Below, one piece after another: positions 55,619 to 64,000 of a DNA stretch of 64,000 bases. A program made the position numbers and the translations under genes. Position 1 is the first letter of the stretch. Each line of letters opens with the position of its first letter. Below the pieces are notes generated by a model, which was given only the letters and a program-made list of their open reading frames with translations, was not told the origin of the DNA and did not search any database. Origin of the DNA: Galerina marginata (lineage: Eukaryota; Basidiomycota; Agaricomycetes; Agaricales; Galerinaceae); the NCBI GenBank assembly GCA_023014335.1, contig JAECYW010000010.1, positions 124,001 to 188,000 on the forward strand. The letters are read 5' to 3'.

Positions 55619-57419
55619 TCAGTCTACGAGCAACAGCGAGTCCAGGACCGAAAATCCTGTCGCCACGCCACCTTCGTTGCTATCTTTCCCTTTCGTCCGT
55701 AACAACCATCCAACCTCGCGTTCTTCGACGCGCTGCGTCGGCCCACCAAACAAGGCCCAGCCGAATATACCAAGCTCGCTCACGACGTCGGACTTTACTG
55801 GAGTTTGACTGTGCAGATCGGTAGCACCTGCTCGAACGAGATAATTCCCTGTATTTTCCGGCGTTTTTATCAACTCCATTGCTATCCATGCTTGGCGGTC
55901 TTGAGGTGGCAAACTGTCAAGAAACGACGGAATCGCGTCTTTATAGACGTTATTACCGCCTCCTTCGCGCTGTGGTTTAAGAACGAGCGACAAAGCAGCA
56001 TCTCGGGCCTTGCGAACTCCGAACTCTTTCTGGCCAGAGCCAGAACTAGCGGCAGAGGCGTCCGGTGTCAACATGTCCTCGCTAGCGTCCAAGCCCCACA
56101 TTCCCATGAAACTCTGTCTCAGCTCGTCGATTTCTTCCCGACTCAGAATAACTGTTCCGTACTTCTTCTCATCTGCGAGAAAGCGTTCAAGCATGCCCGG
56201 CTGGGTCAGTACCTCTTGGACCTTCTTTCCACCTGCGAGTTGGAGAGCAATAGTAGGGCATTTGATCGCTTTCGAACCCTCAAGAAGGAAGCGGGTGGTA
56301 TAGTGCCCTGGAGTCGGGTATTCATGCGGCATATACCCGGATCGGTAGTAGACAGTCGAAATTTCGATTGACCCTGAAGGATGGAGGTCCTCCGAACAAG
56401 ATATCCGCAGAACTGATGTTGACGAATCCACAGACGCAGAATGGGCGAGTTCGTCGAAAGTTTGTCGAATAATATGAATGGAATATCTGGCATGATTGTC
56501 AGCGATGCGAAGGTGCACAGCACAGATGAGTCAATTACTTTTCGAGCAATTCATATTCCAAAAGTCGTTGATCGAACACGTTCCGCTCTCCAGGTTGAAC
56601 CACAAACAGGACACGGGACCTAAGACCTGTCAGATCGGAAGAGATGATCGACATGGAATGGCACTTACCCTGCGACGTCATAGGCCTTGTGTGAGGCTGC
56701 CAAACCACTGGCCAACCCTGATATTGTCTCATTGACTGGGAATCTATCTCTTGTGAGATATGGTGAGGTATTGTAATAATTGGTAGACGCCAAAAGATAC
56801 CTAAAATTTTGGAAATTAATAAGTCTTACATCGAGTCTCGAGAGCACACACCGATGAAGTTCAGCAGTCTTTTGAGATAGCGACCCAAAAGAAACCGATA
56901 TCGTGTTAAATTCAACTTGCTTGATACATACAGGCTTGGCAGGAGGCGCATGGAGGAGGAAATCGGAACGAAATAGGCCAAGATGGAGAGGCTGTCTTGC
57001 AAAGATCAGCTACGGTCAGTCTTCACGAAGAGGCGGCACACCTGGGCAAGACCTTTATCCCTCAGTTGCTTCCACCCAGTCCACAGCTGGCCAATAAAAT
57101 TGTCAACTTTGCCCACTCCCTCCTCAGCTCCCATGATTCTATCCAGAAATTCTTCGTCCATTGCGATTCGGGCATAGAGAAGGTTGTACGTTTTCTGAAT
57201 TCTGCGTCCTTGCTCAAACAGCTGGCGGGGGAAAGGGGACGGGAACAGGGATATTGGTGCATGAATGGCGGCACTGGGGATCGTCGGCTGGTGTTCAGCG
57301 GGTGGAAGATAAAGTAATCCATGGGACAGGGCATATGTTGTGGCATACAAGGTCAACGTGTCTAGCTGAACTTTAGTAAGAGCTGGTGGCCAACTCGAAA
57401 AGTCGAAGTTCAACGACAT
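55619..57419 (-). CDS. GSH2: Glutathione synthetase (eukaryotic type)
   Basis: Joins gamma-glutamylcysteine and glycine with ATP to make glutathione in the cytosol. ATG at 57419, with LNFDFSSWPPALTKVQLDTL and HGLLYLPPAEHQ. Then FRSDFLLHAPPAKPVSIKQ and VEFNTISVSFGSLSQKTAEL (the substrate-binding N-terminal lobe), VLFVVQPGERNVFDQRLLEY, and VYYRSGYMPHEYP. The ATP-grasp part has KCPTIALQLAGGKKVQEVL, LKPQREGGGNNVYKDAIPSF and SELGIFGWALFGG, and the protein ends LDSLLLVD at 55619. The Gly-rich EGGGNN loop is intact. About five exons; length near 500 residues, as usual for the family. Confidence 0.93.
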
Positions 57420-57852
57420 GGCTTCAGGAGGACCGCAATGTGCCAGGATAGAGTATGTAGAGTCAAAAGATAAGGAAAACCTTCCTCATGCTGGAATTAT
57501 TGATTACCAAAAGCGATTGCGACATTGGCAAGAAAACTTAGGACTTGCCTTCGGCGTTGATTGTTAATTTTCCTGTCAGAAAAACCACAGGCAATAGATT
57601 GAAAGCGGGAGGACAATTAACAAGGTAGCACACTACCAAACCATGAATATATCGCAGTGAGTTGTCGAGGTCGGCCTACACAAGTCCCATTGTTGCGAGC
57701 GACGCTTCAGCCACAGTTGTTCCCAGTTTGGTATTGCTTCCAGCCTCAGGAGTGGTCCCTTCTCCACAATCATTGCCAGTGGTACTTGTGTTATATACAG
57801 TTTTAATTGTAGATTAAATAACATGGTAGTGCTCTCGGATTAGATTATTTAA
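57420..57852. other. Intergenic between GSH2 and RPAP1
   Basis: GSH2 promoter and RPAP1 3' flank; no gene seen. Confidence 0.5.
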
Positions 57853-60800
57853 CTATTCATTCAACAATCCCACCAATCTATCCGTCACACTCTGGCCACC
57901 CCAACGCAAAACGAGCTCCATCCTTGAGCTCCTGACGCCGTCTATTGCCCCAAAACAACTCGGCGGTAGTAAAATGGGTCCAGAAAGCGTCTGACGATAT
58001 CTCACAACATCCCGCAAAATATTGAGGCTAGCTTGACCAACAACTGCCTTCAGCAACGCACTCGCGCGATCTTCGTTCTCCAGAGCCTGATCTCTCAAGT
58101 CAGGCCAGATATTAGAGGCAATATGGTGGAGCGCCACAAGCCTCATAAAATCATGTATGTTATCCTTGAGGATAGAGCTGAGGTACGAGGCAATGATCTG
58201 AGGATCCGTTTCGATAGGGTAAAAGTATTCTCGAATGTCAGCCGACAAGATTTGTGCTGGGGATATGCGGATCGTCCGGACGACGTGATTGAAGTCGCAC
58301 CATAAGTGTTTTCTATAATCGATCGGATAGCGCATCGAAATCGGTGGGATCAGGAGGAGGGCGAAAAGTGGATGCGAGAACGAGATCGCGTCGTATAGCG
58401 ACACGAAATCCGTGTAAAACTGGAAGAATGGGACTGAAGGGCCGAGAAACCTCGCAGCCACCCTCTCCAGGTCACCCTCCTGGCTAACTGACGACACAAT
58501 ATGTGCATCCGGGGAGCTTGCAGTGTATGGGCGCAGGATATCTTCCATCAACCGCTCAACAACACCATCACGGAAGACCTCTTCAGCAGAATCGTTCTGC
58601 GGCTGCCCATGTTCGAGCATGAACACTTTCATGCAACCGAACTCCGCCTCTTCTCGAGTCAAAACAAAGGAGGTGATAGAAAAGTTGAGCAGCGCCTCTT
58701 GCGCGATCTTCGTCAAGAATAAGGAGGCTCTTGTTACCTCCATTTCCGAAGAATCCCACGAGATGGGCAGGGCCTTGAAGACGGCTGAGTCGCCAGAGCG
58801 CAATAGGTGGTCTAAGGGCGACATCGTCCAGTCGCGGCGCAAAGGAAGGCCAAGTTGCTGAAGGAAACTTGGACTTGACAGCCGCTGCGTCGTGGAAGAC
58901 TTGATAGACTGAGGTGTCATCGTCAAAGGTCCGATGTACACATCCTCGAGAGGCCGCATCATGTTGAACAAGAAAGGCTCCAAAATACTCAATCCTCCGC
59001 GTTCCCAGATAAGAGGAGAAACATGGATACCCTGGCTTGTTGCCCATTGCTGGTTTAACTGAATTGCTAGATCCTTGATGATCGTTTGGGCCTGATCCTC
59101 GTCTCCTGGAATCAACTTCAACACGATCGAGAAAGCTTGAGCCAACCACAAGCTTTGAGTAGTTCCGGGCAAACGTTCTGAAAGACGAAGGTAATAAGAG
59201 AGGAATTGGGACATCTCTCGGCAGTAAAGATAAGGGAGCGGAGCATCCGGCAAGGCCAATAACGACCAAAGAGGGTGATTTAGTAGACGGCGGGCCAACT
59301 CTGATAGGGTACCGAAAAGAAGGCTGAATGGTGGAGAAGACGGTAGGCCCTCCGGATGTGGCGGTATGCAAGCAAGCCACAGGCGTATCAACGAGGTCAG
59401 CAGACGAAAGTAATTTGCGATCTTCTCTAGTTGGTCCAGGTCTCCATGTTGGTAGGCTTCAAGCTCCTTTTGCAGCTTGTCCAAAGCAGCAGTGACAATA
59501 TCGTGTTCCCGTCCACTCTCAAAGCCCATCTTCACCATATTGATAAACTCTGACCTCTCAGCCTCTCCTCCCTTGATGCCATTAATCTTCGCACCCTCCA
59601 ACCAAGCAGCCTGCGCCTGCCAGGTAGCCGTCCACATCATCCAATCCTTCTCCTGAGGTCCCAAACGGTCCTGGATCTCTGAAACCCCCATGCTCCAATT
59701 CCACCCAACAACTTGACTCCATTTGATATCATGAGGCGGTGTCGTTTGGTGGGGGTCGGTGGCACATACAATCCAAGCCTCGACCAAATTCGCCCATGTT
59801 ATTGTCAGAGTATTTGATGTACAGGCTTCTGAAATGACGTATTGCTCAATGTGAGCTAGTTGTTCCACCGCGGTGCCTGCGATATGGCAGTAAAGCCCGT
59901 AAGATGCCAGGACACGATACAAGCGGAGGGTAGAAGTGAGGAGGTTGATGGCGAGCGCGGGGGGATAGGGCGAGTCGAAGGAAGAATACGCGACAAAGCG
60001 AAGGAGAGGATCAGCGAGCTTTTCGATCTCCAGCGCATTTGCTCTCGATGATACCGCAAGTCTGTGGAATAACTGCAGTGCAAGGGGGTCTGGATGTGGA
60101 AGCTGTGAAGAATCGTGTTGTGGAACAGGGGCCAAGAGGAAGGTTTGAAGCACGGTGGGAAGCAACTTCTGCGTAGATACGATGCTGGTGGCCGTTGCAG
60201 TGTTGTGTTGGGCGAGTCGATGTAAAACGGAGAGAAGCTGGGTTGCCGATTCTGGAGGAATAGCACCTTGAGAGAGCATCGTTGTAACTTGGGGCAGGAA
60301 AAACTCCAAAGGCAAGGTATTGATGGGTGAATCTGGTGAAGAGTCCATTTCCACTCCTTCGACATCCATGGCTTCCGGGATCCAGCCAACGACACATTCC
60401 CAGACGACCTCTATAGCACGCGTTCCGACATTCCCTCTGGAAGACATAGCCTCAACCCCAGCGGCAAGTATACGCTTCCTCAGTTCACCCTCCTTGCCTA
60501 CCAACTCTTCCATGCCGTCAACTCTGCCATTCTTCATCTCTTCCAAGCGGTGAGCAATGCGAGCCAGGATGCCGAGCATCGTGGCTCTTTGCGCCGGAAC
60601 CGTGGACCTCGATAGCAGAAAAATGTCATCAAGTGTGTACCCCGCGCGAGAGCCCTCTGCATGATGATGCAATCCAAGATGCGTTGGAAGGCTTAACGAA
60701 ACTGATGGCGGAATGGGATTGCCTTGAAGGTCAAACCGCAATGACGATGTCGACGAATCGGAAACAGGAGCTGAATCAACTTCCATCCAAGCTAGATTGG

Positions 60801-61786
60801 GGTCGTCCTTCGGCGCAAACGGGAAGAACTTCCGCCGGATGTACTCTGCGGAACCTTCTTCTGGCTCTTGAGATTCGACGGCTTCAGGCTTCGACGGTTC
60901 GGGTTGAGGTGGTCCTACATTTTGAGGCACCATCTTGCCTTTCCATTGACCTAGTGAAACGGTCGGTGCGCTTGCGTTGGGATCGGGAGGAGGTAAAGCG
61001 ATTGCTCGGCGTTTAGGGGATGGAGGGGCGGATACATAGACGTGCACATCTCCTGGCTCGAGCTCTGCAAAACGCAGTCTACGATCCGCCCGACTTGAAG
61101 GACGGCTACTATTTGGCGAAGTCATTGAAGAAGGTGGTGGAGACCGTGCTAGTTTAACAATGTCATTGATGAGTCAAAATAGAGCCCAAAGCGCGACCAA
61201 GCCTACGAGCAGGACAGCGGGATGCTCACCTCGTTCAAAATTCTTTCTCTCTTCCTGTGTGACTGGAATAGGAACTACAGGCCACACAATGAGGGGCAGA
61301 ATATTTCAAACGGGGTTGAGAATGACCTTCGATGGGGTTTCTATTGGCCACTGGCAAGGAAACATTTTCCTCTGCCTTCTCCTGTTTCTTGATTCTAGCC
61401 TGACGAGCACGTTTTAATATATCGCCAACTTGGGCACCGAATCTGTCAAGAATTTGCCGCCTTTCTTCTTCTCTCTCCTCGTCCGTCATGGCAGCAACTC
61501 GATCTTCATTGTCTCTGCTTATTTGCTGCCGCCAATCATCCGGTTCAGAAGGGGCAGGAGGGGGAGACAGGGACGTTTTATTGGAATGCGATACTGTAGG
61601 CGCATCTTTCAGCCTCGACCCGCCTAATTTGCGCTGCTCTTCGCGATTCCGACTGAAAGCGCTCTTCGAACGGTGCTGGACCGTTGGGAAGCCAGTTTTG
61701 GAGGAGGAAAATGGTTTAGGCGCCCGGCTCGACGACGAGGGCTTTCGCTCAACGATTGAGCCAATTATTGGAGGCGTCTGTGCCAT
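57853..61786 (-). CDS. RPAP1: RNA polymerase II-associated protein 1 (yeast Rba50)
   Basis: RPAP1 helps assemble and import RNA polymerase II. The first exon (61786 to about 61315) has IIGSIVERKPSSSS, FPTVQHRSKSAFSRNREEQR and MTDEEREEERRQILDRFGAQ. Two introns bracket a small exon (TQEERKNFERA near 61240-61215), then one very long exon runs to 57853. It contains LRFAELEPGDVHVYVSAPPS, EYIRRKFFPFAPKDDPN, LRFDLQGNPIPP, LPTHLGLHHHAEGSRAGYTL and DDIFLLSRSTVPAQRATMLG, the conserved RPAP1 core. A long helical C-terminal part follows. The first intron must use the acceptor at TTCCAG/TCACACAG to keep the frame. Product about 1,250 residues. Minus-strand frames inside it (for example 58583-59380) are shadows. 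Confidence 0.92.
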
Positions 61787-62665
61787 GGACGAGGAAAGAG
61801 AGGCGCATTGTAGACTGCCGGCGATCTTGTCAGAGTCAAAGAACGTTCTGGTGACATTACGTAACCGCCACCGTCCTCAATACCGGTGTTGGCGCGCTGC
61901 TCCGTCTATGTCACCGTTTCGATCTGCAACTTGAACAACACCCTCGAATGGAGATGCCAATACAAGCCCATGCAGGCTGCCATGGCCTTTGACGCGTCCT
62001 CGTACGGATCAAGGGGAAACGACGTTGGTCAAGATGGTCCTCCGAGTCTCTGACTAGACAGGTTCCCTGATGTTAGTTGTCCGTCCTCGCTCCTCCCTCC
62101 AAACCACCTCTACTCTGTTTAGCTTAGGCGTGTATAAAGAGGCCACTGACCCCAAGCCACTGCAACTTCCGTCTGAACGAGCTGTATCATCTGCGATCGA
62201 GTCAATGAAAGTTGAGTTAACGTTCATGGCATCTGATGGAACTTCGCCCCCTGTTCTCTCATCATCGGTGGCGAACCGGAAGTGATCATGAGTCCACCCA
62301 AACGTCTGTTCTTCGATGGCTTCGAGACTTCATCAATGGATGTAAATCCTGTCCGCCTTGATCCTACATTATCGCCGTTCATCTTAGGATTCGTTTTTTC
62401 CTTGCTCAATGTAAATCAACGGGACAGGCACATGCACCGGCAATGCCTCATCCGAAGTTGAGCTTCGAACACAAGGACCAAGGTTGAGCGAATATTAACC
62501 TGTGCTCCAGAGCTCCTGGAGGAAATGTAAGTACTACTTTCGACCGAATAGACTTTGATGACAGAAGGTTTTTGCCACGAACCTCGGCCAGGATACAAGG
62601 CGGTCATTTGCTTCATTGCTTTTTCAAATATGCAAAAGGCTGAACTCGTTTGCATCCCCCCCAAA
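61787..62665. other. Divergent promoter region; no gene assigned
   Basis: Lies between RPAP1 and the plus-strand gene at 62666. A plus frame at 62070-62285 and minus frames at 62224-62409 and 62416-62685 look faintly protein-like, but could not be tied to any family or to a spliced gene. Confidence 0.4.
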
Positions 62666-64000
62666 ATGCCCAACTTTTTCTTCAATTCAGCCCTTCCCCT
62701 TGGTCAAAATGCCATGAAAAATATCCTTTTTCGAGGTGCGACGGTCATGCTAAATATCTTCGTCTACCGCCTCTTCGCATTTATGGCGTTCAAGAAGCAA
62801 GACTATACTTCGTATCTCATGTTTGCAGAGGACATCATACAGAAGGCTTTATTTACAATTTCGAGGAGATTTAATCGACAAGCTCTATTGGTGGCATTGT
62901 TTACATCCATAATGGCCACGGCGGGATTTTACGATACGCTGCTCTGGGCCTTGGATTTTCCAGGATATATCACGAAATCGACATGGATTAACGCTGACCA
63001 ACTCTCCTCGCAACTTCTCGACAGTCCGGCATATACTATCCTCCTTTCCGGTCCCATGAACAACCTCAGCCGCGTCAATATAAATGACACCATCGGCGCG
63101 AATCTCTACGTTACGGGTCTGAATTTTACCCTTCCTGGAATCAATGCCCCAGGATTACAAGAGGTAGTCACCCCTAGCGTTCCGCTCGACATTTCCGTCC
63201 CCCCAAGCATCTGGCTGGATTCGGATGGATTTGCCGTTGGTCCAGACAACGACATCATGTTCACACCAGACATGAATACGTCGGAGACATTCTGCGCACC
63301 CTCCAACGTTGGACCTGAGCAGCAAACATGGCTGTGCAAAGTCCGTAATAGGGACGCGGATCAGCTATTCGCTCAGCCCATGGGTCGACCGCAGATATGG
63401 TGGGACGTCAATACCTCGGAATACCTGATCCCCAGCCGGAAGGACAACCTTTGGGGGTCATTGAGCACAGGTGGAGATACGGCTGTCATGAAGCAGGTGT
63501 TCACCGTGACGAAAGGAAATCGCCGACACACATTCTTGCACACGACCTTCAAGGCCACGATGATTTCGTTTACGCCAGATCTTCTCGACGACGGGGAGAT
63601 TACAGAGTTTATGCGCAGGACCTTGCCGTCCAGCGATCCGAGCCAAGTTAGCCCGGTAGTTCAGACGCTTGTGGACTACGTTATTGAATCGAAGAATAAT
63701 AAGACGAGTCTGACGATGGGATCCTTCATGAAGATCGGAAATGTATCGGTGACGTCTATCAGCACAGACTACCTGAGCTTTCCCGGGAGTCTCGTCGATG
63801 ACAGTATTCTCTTTGCATCCCTGCGCTTCGTTTCCTCCACTATTCAATTACTGCGCTCTGAGGACATTCCTAATCCACCCACACCTTTCGGTGTCTGTGA
63901 CCGATTTTACACCAATATTGCGGCAGGAGGGATCGTCCGTTCTTCAAATTGCTACTCCGCTTACTCTGCAAACCACTCCCAGAATCAAAGCCGATTCTTA
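62666..64000 (+). CDS. Uncharacterised membrane glycoprotein, 3' end outside the window
   Basis: An open frame of 445 codons runs from the ATG at 62666 to the window edge without an intron. The N-terminus has FRGATVMLNIFVYRLFAFMA and a membrane helix (ALLVALFTSIMATAGFYDTL). The long region after it is rich in N-glycosylation sequons (NLS, NDT, NFT, NTS, NKT, NVS, NHS, NQS), which places it outside the cell or in the ER lumen. Blocks such as PMGRPQIWWDVNTSEYLIP and VFTVTKGNRRHTFLHTTFKA may define the family. I recall large mushroom membrane proteins of this kind but no known function. Confidence 0.75.
   Translation, partial: MPNFFFNSALPLGQNAMKNILFRGATVMLNIFVYRLFAFMAFKKQDYTSYLMFAEDIIQKALFTISRRFNRQALLVALFTSIMATAGFYDTLLWALDFPGYITKSTWINADQLSSQLLDSPAYTILLSGPMNNLSRVNINDTIGANLYVTGLNFTLPGINAPGLQEVVTPSVPLDISVPPSIWLDSDGFAVGPDNDIMFTPDMNTSETFCAPSNVGPEQQTWLCKVRNRDADQLFAQPMGRPQIWWDVNTSEYLIPSRKDNLWGSLSTGGDTAVMKQVFTVTKGNRRHTFLHTTFKATMISFTPDLLDDGEITEFMRRTLPSSDPSQVSPVVQTLVDYVIESKNNKTSLTMGSFMKIGNVSVTSISTDYLSFPGSLVDDSILFASLRFVSSTIQLLRSEDIPNPPTPFGVCDRFYTNIAAGGIVRSSNCYSAYSANHSQNQSRFL

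Noticed and set aside
56526..56532. TGAGTCA (Gcn4-type) site
   Set aside because: Falls inside the GSH2 gene body; one of several copies expected by chance.
58583..59380. 265-codon minus-strand frame
   Set aside because: It overlaps the long RPAP1 exon in another frame of the same strand, and RPAP1 is clearly the real product.

Overview
The window is nuclear DNA of a filamentous basidiomycete, most likely an Agaricomycete. Genes carry many short GT-AG introns of about 45-75 nt. The gene content fits this group: a DUF6534 membrane protein, basidiomycete-type multi-pass proteins, two secreted sedolisins, a GH131 glucanase and a KDZ-class DNA transposon. There are no rRNA genes, no CRISPR arrays, and no tRNA that I could recognise. 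Functions are assigned by recalled family resemblance; no search was run.

Layout. 0-1.8 kb: a DCAF4/WDR21-like WD40 protein. 2.6-17 kb: a DUF6534 gene split by a 12.4-kb DNA transposon (about 2990-15413). The transposon has 80-bp near-perfect terminal inverted repeats, matching 7-bp GGGATAA flanks, subterminal repeats, a CxC2-type KDZ transposase and at least two clearly spliced cargo genes, with a third probable. 17.5-30.8 kb: two sedolisin (S53) genes in opposite orientation enclosing HIS1, a conserved gene of unknown function and a membrane protein gene. 31-32.4 kb: an uncharacterised membrane protein. 32.4-38.2 kb: a long stretch without a recognisable gene, holding a 330-bp foldback MITE-like element. 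38.2-41.3 kb: ROT1 (ER folding factor) and PRE7 (proteasome beta-6). 41.3-46.8 kb: a second stretch without genes. 46.8-50.5 kb: two tandem aldo-keto reductases with an N-terminal membrane anchor. 51.1-55.3 kb: a 7TM protein, an unresolved gene and a secreted GH131 glucanase. 55.6-61.8 kb: GSH2 and RPAP1. 62.7 kb to the end: the 5' part of an uncharacterised membrane glycoprotein.

Most of the window is ordinary housekeeping and secreted-enzyme content. The accessory part is the KDZ element. It is the best candidate for something new: its open transposase, matching ends, clean target duplication and cargo genes of unknown function suggest a recent insertion by a unit carrying conserved accessory proteins. 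The divergent promoter between two cargo genes holds two identical CArG-type sequences, and one cargo protein ends in a motif resembling a SUMO-interacting motif.
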